The notes beneath the pieces are model-generated. The model saw only the letters and a list, made by a program, of their open reading frames with translations. It did not search any database and was not told the origin of the DNA. A program made the translations under genes and the position numbers. From Eutreptiella sp. 'Long Island Sound 2002' (taxonomy: Eukaryota; Euglenozoa; Euglenophyceae; Eutreptiales; Eutreptiaceae), in the NCBI GenBank assembly GCA_964036045.1, contig OZ038378.1, forward strand, positions 176,970,341-177,034,340: a stretch of 64,000 nucleotides of DNA, read 5' to 3'. This document shows, piece after piece, positions 24,261 through 37,300 of the stretch (position 1 is the first letter of the stretch; each line of letters begins with the position of its first letter).

Positions 24261-26784
24261 TTGCGCGGCCCCTTGAGTTTGGGTTAGGGACTCACAATCC
24301 ACGCTTTGTTGCGTGGCCCCTTGAGTTGGGGTTAGGGACTCACAATCCACGCTTTGTTGCGTGGCCCCTTGAGTTGGGGTTAGGGACTCACAATCCACGC
24401 TTTGTTGCGTGGCCCCTTGAGTTGGGGTTAGGGACTCACAACCCACGCTTTGTTCCGTGGCCCCTTGAGTTGGGGTTAGGGACTCACAATCCACGCTTTG
24501 GTGCGTGGCCCCTTGCGTTGGGGTTAGGGACTCACAATCCACGCTTTGTTGCGTGGCCCCTTGAGTTGGGGTTAGGGACTCACAATCCACGCTTTGTTGT
24601 GTGGCCCTTTGAGTTTGGGTTAGGGACTCACAATCCACGCTTTGTTGCGTGGCCCCTTGAGTTGGGGTTAGGGACTCACAATCCACGCTTTGTTGCGTGG
24701 CCCCTTGAGTTCGGGTTAGGGACTCACAATCCACGCTTTGTTGCGTGGCTCCTTGACTTGGGGTTAGGGACTCACAATCCACGCTTTGTTGTGTGGCCCC
24801 TTGAGTTGGGGTCAGGGACTCACAATCCACGCTTTGTTGCTTGGCCCCTTGAGTTGGGGTTAGGGACTCGCAATCCACGCTTTGTTGCGTGGCCCCTTGA
24901 GTTGGGGTTAGGGACTCACAATCCACGCTTTGTTGCGTGGCCCCTTGAGTTGGGGTTAGGGACTCACAATCCACGCTTTGTTGCGTGGCCCCTTGAGTTG
25001 GGGTTAGGGACTCACAATCCACGCTTTGTTGCGTGGCCCCTTGAGTTGGGGTTAGGGACTCACAATCCACGCTTTGTTGCGTGGCCCCTTGAGTTGGGGT
25101 TAGGGACTCACAATCCACGCTTTGTTGCGTGGCCCCTTGAGTTGGAGTTAGGGACTCACAATCCACGCTTTGTTGCGTGGCCCCTTGAGTTGTGGATAGG
25201 GACTCACAATCCGCGCTTTATTGCGCGGCCCATTGAGTTGGGGTTAGGGACTCACAATCCACGCTTTGTTGCGTGGCCCCTTGAGTTGGGGTTAGGGACT
25301 CACAATCCACGCTTTGTTGCGTGGCCCCTTGAGTTGGGGTTAGGGACTCACAACCCACGCTTTGTTCCGTGGCCCCTTGAGTTGGGGTTAGGGACTCACA
25401 ATCCACGCTTCGTTGCGTGGCCCCTTGAGTTGGGGTTAGGGACTCACAATCCACGCTTTGTTGCGCGGCCCATTGAGTTTGGGTTAGGGACTCACAATCC
25501 ACGCTTTGTTGCGTGGCCCCTTGAGTTGGGGTTAGGGACTCACAATGCACGCTTTGTTGCGTGGCCCCTTGAGTTGGGGATAGGGACTCACAATCCATGC
25601 TTTATTGCGCGGCCCCTTGAGTTTGGGTTAGGGACTCACAATCCACGCTTTGTTGCGTGGCCCCTTGAGTTGGGGTTAGGGACTCACAATCCACGCTTTG
25701 TTGCGTGGCCCCTTGAGTTGGGGTTAGGGACTCACAATCCACGCTTTGTTGCGTGGCCCCTTGAGTTGGGGTTAGGGACTCACAACCCACGCTTTGTTCC
25801 TTGGCCCCTTGAGTTGGGGTTAGGGACTCACAATCCACGCTTTGGTGCGTGGCCCCTTGCGTTGGGGTTAGGGACTCACAATCCACGCTTTGTTGCGTGG
25901 CCCCTTGAGTTGGGGTTAGGGACTCACAATCCACGCTTTGTTGTGTGGCCCTTTGAGTTTGGGTTAGGGACTCACAATCCACGCTTTGTTGCGTGGCCCC
26001 TTGAGTTGGGGTTAGGGACTCACAATCCACGCTTTGTTGCGTGGCCCCTTGAGTTCGGGTTAGGGACTCACAATCCACGCTTTGTTGCGTGGCTCCTTGA
26101 CTTGGGGTTAGGGACTCACAATCCACGCTTTGTTGTGTGGCCCCTTGAGTTGGGGTCAGGGACTCACAATCCACGCTTTGTTGCGTGGCCCCTTGAGTTG
26201 GGGTTAGGGACTCGCAATCCACGCTTTGTTGCGTGGCCCCTTGAGTTGGGGTTAGGGACTCACAATCCACGCTTTGTTGCGTGGCCCCTTGAGTTGGGGT
26301 TAGGGACTCACAATCCACGCTTTGTTGCGTGGCCCCTTGAGTTGGGGTTAGGGACTCACAATCCACGCTTTGTTGCGTGGCCCCTTGAGTTGGGGTTAGG
26401 GACTCACAATCCACGCTTTGTTGCGTGGCCCCTTGAGTTGGGGTTAGGGACTCACAATCCACGCTTTGTTGCGTGGCCCCTTGAGTTGGAGTTAGGGACT
26501 CACAATCCACGCTTTGTTGTGTGGCCCCTTGAGTTGGGGATAGGGACTCACAATCCACGCTTTATTGCGCGGCCCATTGAGTTGGGGTTAGGGACTCACA
26601 ATCCACGCTTTGTTGCGTGGCCCCTTGACTTGGGGTTAGGGACTCACAATCCACGCTTTGTTCCTTGGCCCCTTGAGTTGGGGTTAGGGACTCACAATCC
26701 ACGCTTTGTTGCGTGGCCCCTTGAGTTGGGGTTAGGGACTCACAACCCACGCTTTGTTCCGTGGCCCCTTGAGTTGGGGTTAGG
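24240..26784. repeat. 1344-bp tandem duplication (two copies)
   Basis: Copy 1 is roughly 24240-25440 and copy 2 roughly 25584-26784. The offset is 1344 bp, exactly 28 monomers. Shared landmarks include CAATCCATGC (24247 and 25591), the TTCGGGTTAGG variant (24711 and 26055), and GTTGGAGTTAGGG (25141 and 26485). The GGATAGGGACTC monomer before GGCCCATTGAG also matches. Copy 2 overlaps the start of the later 2697-bp duplication, showing nested rounds of amplification. Confidence 0.82.
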
Positions 26785-28533
26785 GACTCACAATCCACGC
26801 TTTGTTGCGTGGCCCCTTGAGTTGGGGTTAGGGACTCACAATCCACGCTTTGTTGTGTGGCCCTTTGAGTTTGGGTTAGGGACTCACAATCCACGCTTTG
26901 TTGCGTGGCCCCTTGAGTTGGGGTTAGGGACTCACAATGCACGCTTTGTTGCGTGGCCCCTTGAGTTCGGGTTAGGGACTCACAATCCACGCTTTGTTCC
27001 GTGGCCCCTTGACTTGGGGTTAGGGACTCGCAATCCACGCTTTGTTGCGTGGCCCCTTGAGTTGGGGTCAGGGACTCACAATCCACGCTTTGGTGCTTGG
27101 CCCCTTGAGTTGGGGTTAGGGACTCGCAATCCACGCTTTGTTGCGTGGCCCTTTGAGTTGGGGTTAGGGACTCACAATCCACGCTTTATTGCGCGGCCCA
27201 TTGAGTTTGGGTTAGGGACTCACAATCCACGCTTTGTTGCGTGGCCCCTTGACTTGGGGTTAGGGACTCACAATCCACGCTTTGTTGCGTGGCCCCTTGA
27301 GTTGGGGTTAGGCACTCACAATCCACGCTTTGTTGCGTGGCCCCTTGAGTTGGGGTTAGGGACTCACAACCCACGCTTTGTTCCGTGGCCCCTTGAGTTG
27401 GGGTTAGGGACTCACAATCCACGCTTTGTTGCGTGGCCCCTTGAGTTGCGGTTAGGGACTCACAATCCACGCTTTGTTGTGTGGCCCTTTGAGTTTGGGT
27501 TAGGGACTCACAATCCACGCTTTGTTGCGTGGCCCCTTGAGTTGGGGTTAGGGACTCACAATCCACGCTTTGTTGCGTGGCCCCTTGAGTTCGGGTTAGG
27601 GACTCACAATCCACGCTTTGTTGCGTGGCCCCTTGACTTGGGGTTAGGGACTCGCAATCCACGCTTTGTTGCGTGGCCCCTTGAGTTGGGGTCAGGGACT
27701 CACAATCCACGCTTTGTTGCTTGGCCCCTTGAGTTGGGGTTAGGGACTCGCAATCCACGCTTTGTTGCGTGGCCCCTTGAGTTGGGGTTAGGGACTCACA
27801 ATCCACGCTTTGTTGCGTGGCCCCTTGAGTTGGGGTTAGGGACTCACAATCCACGCTTTGTTGCGTGGCCCCTTGAGTTGGGGTTAGGGACTCACAATCC
27901 ACGCTTTGTTGCGTGGCCCCTTGAGTTGGGGTTAGGGACTCCAACTCCACGCTTTATTGTGTGGCCCCTTGAGTTTGGGTTAGGGACTCACCATCCACGC
28001 TTTGTTGCGTGGCCCCTTGAGTTTGGGTTAGGGACTCGCAATCCACGCTTTGTGGCGTGGCACCTTCGAGTTAGGGTTGGGGACTCACAATCCACGCTTT
28101 GTGGTGTGGCCCCTTGAGTTGGGGTTAGGGACTCGCAATCCACGCTTGGGGCCACGCAATAAAGCGTGGATTGTGAGCCCCTAACCCCAACTCAAGGGGC
28201 CACGCAACAAAGCGTGGATTGCGAGTCCCTAACCCCAACTCACAGGGCCACACAACAAAGTGTGGATTGTGAGTCCCTAACCCCAACTCAAAGGGCCACG
28301 CAACAAAGCGTGGATTGCGAGTTCCTAACCCCAACTCAAGGGGCCACGCAACGGTTGTTGCGTGGCCCCTCGCGTTTGGGTTAGGGACTCACAATCCACG
28401 CTTGGTGGCGTGGCCCCTGGTTAGGGACTCACAATCCACGCTTCGTGGCGTGGCCCCTTGAGGTGGTGTTAGCGACTCACAATCCACGCTTTGTTCCGTG
28501 GCCCCTTGAGTTGGGGTTAGGGACTCACAATCC
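25837..28533. repeat. 2697-bp tandem duplication, copy 1
   Basis: Landmarks recur at +2697 bp: TTCGGGTTAGG (26055 and 28752), ATTGCGCGGCCCA (27188 and 29885), ACCTTCG (28062 and 30759), and the whole inverted segment (28148 and 30845). The period is not a multiple of 48 because the unit contains the 49-bp and 40-bp monomers and the inversion. Confidence 0.87.
28148..28352 (-). repeat. Inverted block of about four 48-bp monomers, copy 1
   Basis: For 205 bp the satellite runs in reverse orientation, so the + strand reads CCCTAACCCCAACTCAAGG instead of the usual strand. The left junction is a perfect 12-bp inverted repeat (28136-28147 with 28162-28173). The right junction is a perfect 14-bp inverted repeat, AGGGGCCACGCAAC (28339-28352) and GTTGCGTGGCCCCT (28357-28370), around a 4-nt spacer GGTT. 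One reversed monomer (28248-28265) has both hairpin arms changed together, CCACAC and GTGTGG. Palindromic junctions on both sides suggest a fold-back or template-switch event at a monomer hairpin. Confidence 0.95.
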
Positions 28534-31230
28534 ACGCTTTGGTGCGTGGCCCCTTGCGTTGGGGTTAGGGACTCACAATCCACGCTTTGTTGCGTGGCCC
28601 CTTGAGTTGGGGTTAGGGACTCACAATCCACGCTTTGTTGTGTGGCCCTTTGAGTTTGGGTTAGGGACTCACAATCCACGCTTTGTTGCGTGGCCCCTTG
28701 AGTTGGGGTTAGGGACTCACAATCCACGCTTTGTTGCGTGGCCCCTTGAGTTCGGGTTAGGGACTCACAATCCACGCTTTGTTGCGTGGCTCCTTGACTT
28801 GGGGTTAGGGACTCACAATCCACGCTTTGTTGTGTGGCCCCTTGAGTTGGGGTCAGGGACTCACAATCCACGCTTTGTTGCGTGGCCCCTTGAGTTGGGG
28901 TTAGGGACTCGCAATCCACGCTTTGTTGCGTGGCCCCTTGAGTTGGGGTTAGGGACTCACAATCCACGCTTTGTTGCGTGGCCCCTTGAGTTGGGGTTAG
29001 GGACTCACAATCCACGCTTTGTTGCGTGGCCCCTTGAGTTGGGGTTAGGGACTCACAATCCACGCTTTGGTGCGTGGCCCCTTGAGTTGGGGTTAGGGAC
29101 TCACAATCCACGCTTTGTTGCGTGGCCCCTTGAGTTGGGGTTAGGGACTCACAATCCACGCTTTGTTGCGTGGCCCCTTGAGTTGGAGTTAGGGACTCAC
29201 AATCCACGCTTTGTTGCGTGGCCCCTTGAGTTGGGGATAGGGACTCACAATCCACGCTTTATTGCGCGGCCCATTGAGTTGGGGTTAGGGACTCACAATC
29301 CACGCTTGGTGGCGTGGCCCCTTGACTTGGGGTTAGGGACTCACAATCCACGCTTTGTTGCGTGGCGCCTTGAGTTGGGGTTAGGGACTCACAATCCACG
29401 CTTTGTTGCGTGGCCCCTTGAGTTGGGGTTAGGGACTCACAACCCACGCTTTGTTCCGTGGCCCCTTGAGTTGGGGTTAGGGACTCACAATCCACGCTTT
29501 GTTGCGTGGCCCCTTGAGTTGGGGTTAGGGACTTACAATCCACGCTTTGTTGTGTGGCCCTTTGAGTTTGGGTTAGGGACTCACAATCCGCGCTTTGTTG
29601 CGTGGCCCCTTGAGTTGGGGTTAGGGACTCACAATGCACGCTTTGTTGCGTGGCCCCTTGAGTTCGGGTTAGGGACTCACAATCCACGCTTTGTTCCGTG
29701 GCCCCTTGACTTGGGGTTAGGGACTCGCAATCCACGCTTTGTTGCCTGGCCCCTTGAGTTGGGGTCAGGGACTCACAATCCACGCTTTGTTGCTTGGCCC
29801 CTTGAGTTGGGGTTAGGGACTCGCAATCCACGCTTTGTTGCGTGGCCCTTTGAGTTGGGGTTAGGGACTCACAATCCACGCTTTATTGCGCGGCCCATTG
29901 AGTTTGGGTTAGGGACTCACAATCCACGCTTTGTTGCGTGGCCCCTTGACTTGGGGTTAGGGACTCACAATCCACGCTTTGTTGCGTGGCCCCTTGAGTT
30001 GGGGTTAGGGACTCACAATCCACGCTTTGTTGCGTGGCCCCTTGAGTTGGGGTTAGGGACTCACAACCCACGCTTTGTTCCGTGGCCCCTTGAGTTGGGG
30101 TTAGGGACTCACAATCCACGCTTTGTTGCGTGGCCCCTTGAGTTGCGGTTAGGGACTCACAATCCACGCTTTGTTGTGTGGCCCTTTGAGTTTGGGTTAG
30201 GGACTCACAATCCACGCTTTGTTGCGTGGCCCCTTGAGTTGGGGTTAGGGACTCACAATCCACGCTTTGTTGCGTGGCCCCTTGAGTTCGGGTTAGGGAC
30301 TCACAATCCACGCTTTGTTGCGTGGCCCCTTGACTTGGGGTTAGGGACTCGCAATCCACGCTTTGTTGCGTGGCCCCTTGAGTTGGGGTCAGGGACTCAC
30401 AATCCACGCTTTGTTGCTTGGCCCCTTGAGTTGGGGTTAGGGACTCGCAATCCACGCTTTGTTGCGTGGCCCCTTGAGTTGGGGTTAGGGACTCACAATC
30501 CACGCTTTGTTGCGTGGCCCCTTGAGTTGGGGTTAGGGACTCACAATCCACGCTTTGTTGCGTGGCCCCTTGAGTTGGGGTTAGGGACTCACAATCCACG
30601 CTTTGTTGCGTGGCCCCTTGAGTTGGGGTTAGGGACTCCAACTCCACGCTTTATTGTGTGGCCCCTTGAGTTTGGGTTAGGGACTCACCATCCACGCTTT
30701 GTTGCGTGGCCCCTTGAGTTTGGGTTAGGGACTCGCAATCCACGCTTTGTGGCGTGGCACCTTCGAGTTAGGGTTGGGGACTCACAATCCACGCTTTGTG
30801 GTGTGGCCCCTTGAGTTGGGGTTAGGGACTCGCAATCCACGCTTGGGGCCACGCAATAAAGCGTGGATTGTGAGCCCCTAACCCCAACTCAAGGGGCCAC
30901 GCAACAAAGCGTGGATTGCGAGTCCCTAACCCCAACTCACAGGGCCACACAACAAAGTGTGGATTGTGAGTCCCTAACCCCAACTCAAAGGGCCACGCAA
31001 CAAAGCGTGGATTGCGAGTTCCTAACCCCAACTCAAGGGGCCACGCAACGGTTGTTGCGTGGCCCCTCGCGTTTGGGTTAGGGACTCACAATCCACGCTT
31101 GGTGGCGTGGCCCCTGGTTAGGGACTCACAATCCACGCTCCGTGGCGTGGCCCCTTGAGGTGGTGTTAGCGACTCACAATCCACGCTTTGTTCCGTGGCC
31201 CCTTGAGTTGGGGTTAGGGACTCACAATCC
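28534..31230. repeat. 2697-bp tandem duplication, copy 2
   Basis: This is the second copy of 25837-28533. It ends near 31230, immediately before the 34-bp deleted monomer (junction 31235/31236). Private differences include CACGCTTGGTGGCG near 29306, GGCGCCTTGAG near 29367 and ATCCGCGC near 29587. Confidence 0.86.
30845..31049 (-). repeat. Inverted block of about four 48-bp monomers, copy 2
   Basis: This matches 28148-28352 exactly 2697 bp downstream, including both palindromic junctions and the paired CCACAC/GTGTGG arms (30945-30962). Because the flanks match at the same offset, the inversion happened once and was then carried along by the segmental duplication. Confidence 0.95.
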
Positions 31231-31246
31231 ACGCTCTTGAGTTGGG
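31213..31246. repeat. 34-bp truncated monomer (second occurrence)
   Basis: CACGCT is joined directly to CTTGAG at 31235/31236, the same 14-bp deletion with the same ends as at 8586/8587. It lies at the right end of a large duplication, as the first one does. Confidence 0.9.
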
Positions 31247-31589
31247 GTTAGGGACTCGCAATCCACGCTTTGTTGCGTGGCCCCTTGAGTTGGGGTTAGG
31301 GACTCACAATCCACGCTTTGTTGCGTGGCCCCTTGAGTTGGGGTTAGGGACTCACAATCCACGCTTTGTTGCGTGGCCCCTTGAGTTGGGGTTGGGGACT
31401 CACAATCCATGCTTTGGTGCGTGGCCCCTTGCGTTGGGGTTAGGGACTCACAATCCACGCTTTGTTGTGTGGCCCTTTGAGTTTGGGTAAGGGACTCACA
31501 ATCCACGCTTTGTTGCGTGGCCCCTTGAGTTGGGGTTAGGGACTCACAATCCACGCTTTGTTGCGTGGCCCCTTGAGTTGGGGTTAGGG

Positions 31590-34360
31590 ACTCACAATCC
31601 ACGCTTTGTTGCGTGGCCCCTTGAGTTGGGGTTAGGGACTCCCACTCCACGCTTTATTGTGTGGCCCCTTGAGTTTGGGTTAGGGACTCACAATCCACGC
31701 TTTGTTGCGTGGCCCCTTGAGTTTGGGTTAGGGACTCGCAATCCACGCTTTGTGGCGTGGCACCTTCGAGTTAGGGTTAGGGACTCACAATCCACGCTTT
31801 GTGGTGTGGCCCCTTGAGTTGGGGTTACGGACTCCCAATCCATGCTTTGTTGCGTGGCCCCTTGCGTTTGGGTTAGGGACTCACAATCCACGCTTGGTGG
31901 CGTGGCCCCTGGTTAGGGACTCACAATCCACGCTTTGTGGCGTGGCCCCTTGAGGTGGTGTTAGCGACTCACAATCCACGCTTTGTTGCGTGGCCCCTTG
32001 TCTTGGGGTTAGCGACTCACAATCCACGCTCCGTTGCGTGGCCCCTTGAGTTGGGGTTAGGAACTCGCAATCCACGCTTTGTTGCGTGGCCCTTTGAGTT
32101 GGGGTTAGGGACTCACAATCCATGCTTTGTTGTGTGGCCCCTCGAGTCTGGGTTAGGGACTCGCATTCCACGCTTTGTTGCGTGGCCCCTTGAGTTGGGG
32201 TTAGGGACTCACAATCCACGCTTTGTTCCGTGGCCCCTTGAGTTGGGGTTAGGGACCCGCAATCCACGCTTTGTTGCGTGGCCCCTTGAGTTGGGGTTAG
32301 GGACTCACAATCCATGCTTTGTTGTGTCGCCCCTTGAGTTGGGGTCAGGGACTCACAATCCACGCTTTGTTGCGTGGCCCCTTGAGTTGGGGTTAGGGAC
32401 TCACAATCCATGCTTTGGTGTGTGGCCCCTTGCGTTGGGGTTACGGACTCACAATCCACGCTTTGATGTGTGGCCCTTTGAGTTTGGATTACGGACTCGC
32501 AATCCACGCTTTGTTGCGTGGCCCCTTGAGTTGGGGTTAGGGACTCACAATCCACGCTTTGTTGCGTGGCCCCTTCTGTTGGGGTTAGGGACTCACAATC
32601 CACGCTTTGTTGCGTGGCCACTTGAGTTGGGGTTAGGGACTCACAACCCACGCTTTGTTGCGTGGCCCCTTGAGTTGGGGTTAGGGACTCACAATCCACG
32701 CTTTGTTGCGTGGCCCCTTGAGTTGGAGTTAGGGACTCACAAACCACGCTTTGTTGCGTGGCCCTTTGAGTTGGGGATAGGGACTCACAATCCATGCTTT
32801 ATTGCGTGGCCCCTTGAGTTTGGGTTAGGGACTCACAATCCACGCTTTGTTGTGTGGCCCCTTGAGTTGGGGTTAGGGACTCACAATCCACGCTTTGTTG
32901 TGTGGCCCCTTGAGTTGGGGTTAGGGACTCACAATCCACGCTTTGTTGCGTGGCCCCTTGAGTTGGGGTTAGGGACTCACAATCCACGCTTTGTTGCGTG
33001 GCCCCTTGAGTTGGGGTTAGGGACTCCCACTCCACGCTTTATTGTGTGGCCCCTTGAGTTTGGGTTAGGGACTCACAATCCACGCTTTGTTGCGTGGCCC
33101 CTTGAGTTTGGGTTAGGGACTCGCAATCCACGCTTTGTGGCGTGGCACCTTCGAGTTAGGGTTAGGGACTCACAATCCACGCTTTGTGGTGTGGCCCCTT
33201 GAGTTGGGGTTACGGACTCCCAATCCATGCTTTGTTGCGTGGCCCCTTGCGTTTGGGTTAGGGACTCACAATCCACGCTTGGTGGCGTGGCCCCTGGTTA
33301 GGGACTCACAATCCACGCTTTGTGGCGTGGCCCCTTGAGGTGGTGTTAGCGACTCACAATCCACGCTTTGTTGCGTGGCCCCTTGTGTTGGGGTTAGCGC
33401 CTCACAATCCACGCTCCGTTGCGTGGCCCCTCGAGTTGGGGTTAGGAACTCGCAATCCACGCTTTGTTGCGTGGCCCTTTGAGTTGGGGTTAGGGACTCA
33501 CAATCCATGCTTTGTTGTGTGGCCCCTCGAGTCTGGGTTAGGGACTCGCATTCCACGCTTTGTTGCGTGGCCCCTTGAGTTGGGGTTAGGGACTCACAAT
33601 CCACGCTTTGTTCCGTGGCCCCTTGAGTTGGGGTTAGGGACCCGCAATCCACGCTTTGTTGCGTGGCCCCTTGAGTTGGGGTTAGGGACTCACAATCCAT
33701 GCTTTGTTGTGTGGCCCCTTGAGTTGGGGTTAGGGACTCACAATCCACGCTTTGTTGCGTGACCCCTTGAGTTGGGGTTAGGGACTCACAATCCATGCTT
33801 TGGTGCGTGGCCCCTTGCGTTGGGGTTACGGACTCACAATCCACGCTTTGTTGTGTGGCCCTTTGAGTTTGGATTACGGACTCGCAATCCACGCTTTGTT
33901 GCGTGGCCCCTTGAGTTGGGGTTAGGGACTCACAATCCACGCTTTGTTGCTTGGCCCCTTCTGTTGGGGTTAGGGACTCACAATCCACGCTTTGTTGCGT
34001 GGCCCCTTGAGTTGGGGTTAGGGACTCACAACCCACGCTTTGTTGCGTGGCCCCTTGAGTTGGGGTTAGGGACTCACAATCCACGCTTTGTTGCGTGGCC
34101 CCTTGAGTTGGAGTTAGGGACTCACAATCCACGCTTTGTTGCGTGGCCCCTTGAGTTGGGGATAGGGACTCACAATCCATGCTTTATTGCGTGGCCCCTT
34201 GAGTTGGGGTTAGGGACTCACAATCCACGCTTTGTTGTGTGGCCCCTTGAGTTGGGGTTAGGGACTCACAATCCACGCTTTGTTGCGTGGCCCCTTGAGT
34301 TTGGGTTAGGGACTCGCAATCCACGATTTGTTGCGTGGCCCCTTGAGTTGGGGTTAGGGA
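31590..34360. repeat. 1385-bp tandem duplication (two copies)
   Basis: Copy 1 is about 31590-32974 and copy 2 about 32975-34360. Shared landmarks at +1385 are ACCTTCG (31762 and 33147), the cassette with the 40-bp monomer, CACGCTCCGTTG, CCCTCGAGTCTGGG, GGGACCCGCAATCC, GGATTACGGACTC, CCTTCTGTTGGGG and GGGGATAGGG (32776 and 34161). A third related block at about 35220-36140 begins with the 40-bp monomer 1952 bp after the second. Confidence 0.85.
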
Positions 34361-37300
34361 CTCGCAATCCACGCTTTGTTGCGTGGCCCCTTGAGTTGGG
34401 GTTAGGGACTCCCAATCCATGCTTTGTTGCGTGGCCCCTCGCGTTTGGGTTAGGGACTCACAATCCACGCTTGGTGGCGTGGCCCCTGGTTAGGGACTCA
34501 CAATCCACGCTTTATCGTGTGGCCCTTTGAGTTTGGGTTAGGGACTCACAATCCACGCTTTGTTGTGTGGCCCTTTGAGTTGGGGTCAGCGACTCACAAT
34601 CCATGCCTTGTTCCTTGGCCCCTTGAGTTGGGGTTAGGGACTCACAATCCACGCTTTGGTGCGTGGCCCCTTGCGTTGGGGTTAGGGACTCACAATCCAC
34701 GCTTTGTTGCGTGGCCCCTTGAGTTGGGGTTAGGGACTCACAATCCACGCTTTGTTGTGTGGCCCTTTGAGTTTGGGTTAGGGACTCACAATCCACGCTT
34801 TGTTGCGTGGCCCCTTGAGTTGGGGTTAGGGAGTCGCAATCCACGCTTTGTTGCGTGGCCCCTTGAGTTGGGGTTAGGGACTCACAATCCACGCTTTGTT
34901 GCGTGGCCCCTTGAGTTGGGGTTAGGGACTCACAATCCACGCTTTGTTGCGTGGCCCCTTGAGCTGGGGTTAGGGACTCACAATCCATGCTTTGGTGCGT
35001 GGCCCCTTGCGTTGGGGTTAGGGACTCACAATCCACGCTTTGTGGCGTGGCCCCTTGAGTTAGGGTTAGGAACTCACAATCCACGCTTTATTGCGTGGCC
35101 CCTTGAGTTGGGGTTAGGGACTCGCAATCCACGCTTTGTTGCGTGGCCCCTTGAGTTGGGGTTAGGGACTCCCAATCCATGCTTTGTTGCGTGGCCCCTT
35201 GCGTTTGGGTTAGGGACTCACAATCCACGCTTGGTGGCGTGGCCCCTGGTTAGGGACTCACAATCCACGCTTTGTGGCGTGGCCCCTTGAGGTGGTGTTA
35301 GCGACTCACAATCCACGCTTTGTTGCGTGGCCCCTTGTGTTGGGGTTAGCGACTCACAATCCACGCTCCGTTGCGTGGCCCCTTGAGTTGGGGTTAGGAA
35401 CTCGCAATCCACGCTTTGTTGCGTGGCCCTTTGAGTTGGGGTTAGGGACTCACAATCCATGCTTTGTTGTGTGGCCCCTCGAGTCTGCGTTAGGGACTCG
35501 CATTCCACGCTTTGTTGCGTGGCCCCTTGAGTTGGGGTTAGGGACTCACAATCCACGCTTTGTTCCGTGGCCCCTTGAGTTGGGGTTAGGGACCCGCAAT
35601 CCACGCTTTGTTGCGTGGCCCCTTGAGTTGGGGTTAGGGACTCACAATCCATGCTTTGTTGTGTGGCCCCTTGAGTTGGGGTTAGGGACTCACAATCCAC
35701 GCTTTGTTGCGTGGCCCCTTGAGTTGGGGTTAGGGACTCACAATCCACGCTTTGGTGCGTGGCCCCTTGCGTTGGGGTTACGGACTCACAATCCACGCTT
35801 TGTTGTGTGGCCCTTTGAGTTTGTATTACGGACTCGCAATCCACGCTTTGTTGCGTGGCCCCTTGAGTTGGGGTTAGGGACTCACAATCCAAGCTTTGTT
35901 GCGTGGCCCCTTGAGTTGGGGTTAGGGACTCACAATCCACGCTTTGTTGCGTGGCCCCTTGAGTTGGGGTTAGGGACTCACAACCCACGCTTTGTTGCGT
36001 GGCCCCTTGAGTTGGGGTTAGGGACTCACAATCCACGCTTTGTTGCGTGGCCCCTTGAGTTGGAGTTAGGGACTCACAATCCACGCTTTGTTGCTTGGCC
36101 CCTTGAGTTGGGGATAGGGACTCACAATCCATGCTTTATTGCGTGGCCCCTTGAGTTTGGATTAGGGACTCACAATCCACGCTTTGTTGTGTGGCCCCTT
36201 GAGTTTGGGTTAGGGACTCACAATCCACGCTTTGTTGCGTGGCCCCTTGAGTTGGGGTTAGGGACTCACAATCCACGCTTTATTGTGTGGCCCCTTGAGT
36301 TTGGGTTAGGGACTCACAATCCACGCTTTGTTGCGTGGCCCCTTGAGTTTGGGTTAGGGACTCGCAATCCACGCTTTGTTGCGTGGCCCCTTGAGTTGGG
36401 GTTAGGGACTCGCAATCCACGCTTTGTTGCGTGGCCCCTTGAGTTGGGGTTAGGCACTCCCAATCCATGCTTTGTTGCGTGGCCCCTCGCGTTTGGGTTA
36501 GGGACTCACAATCCACGCTTGGTGGCGTGGCCCCTGGTTAGGGACTCACAATCCACGCTTTATCGTGTGGCCCTTTGAGTTTGGGTTAGGGACTCACAAT
36601 CCACGCTTTGTTGTGTGGCCCTTTGAGTTGGGGTCAGCGACTCACAATCCATGCCTTGTTCCGTGGCCCCTTGAGTTGGGGTTAGGGACTCACAATCCAC
36701 GCTTTGTTGCGTGGCCCCTTGAGTTGGGGTTAGGGACTCACAATCCACGCTTTGTTGCGTGGCCCCTTGCGTTGGGGTTAGGGACTCACAATCCATGCTT
36801 TGGTGCGTGGCCCCTTGCGTTGGGGTTAGGGACTCACAATCCACGCTTTGTTGCGTGGCCCCTTGAGTTGGGGTTAGCGACTCACAATCCACGCTCCGTT
36901 GCGTGGCTTCTTGAGTTGGGGTTAGGAACTCGCAATCCACGCTTTGTTGCGTGGCCCTTTGAGTTGGGGTTAGGGACTCACAATCCACGCTTTGTTGCGT
37001 GGCCCCTCGAGTCTGGGTTAGGGACTCGCAATCCACGCTTTGTCGCGTGGCCCCTTGAGTTGGGGTTAGGGACTCACAATCCACGCTTTATTGTGTGGCC
37101 CCTTGAGTTGGGGATAGGGACTCACAATCCACGCTTTGTTGCGTGGCCCCTTGAGTTGGGGTTAGGGACTCACAATCCACGCTTTATTGTGTGGCCCCTT
37201 GAGTTGGGGATAGGGACTCACAATCCACGCTTTGTTGCGTGGCCCTTTGAGTTGGGGTTAGGGACTCACAATCCACGCTTTGTTGCGTGGCCCCTCGAGT

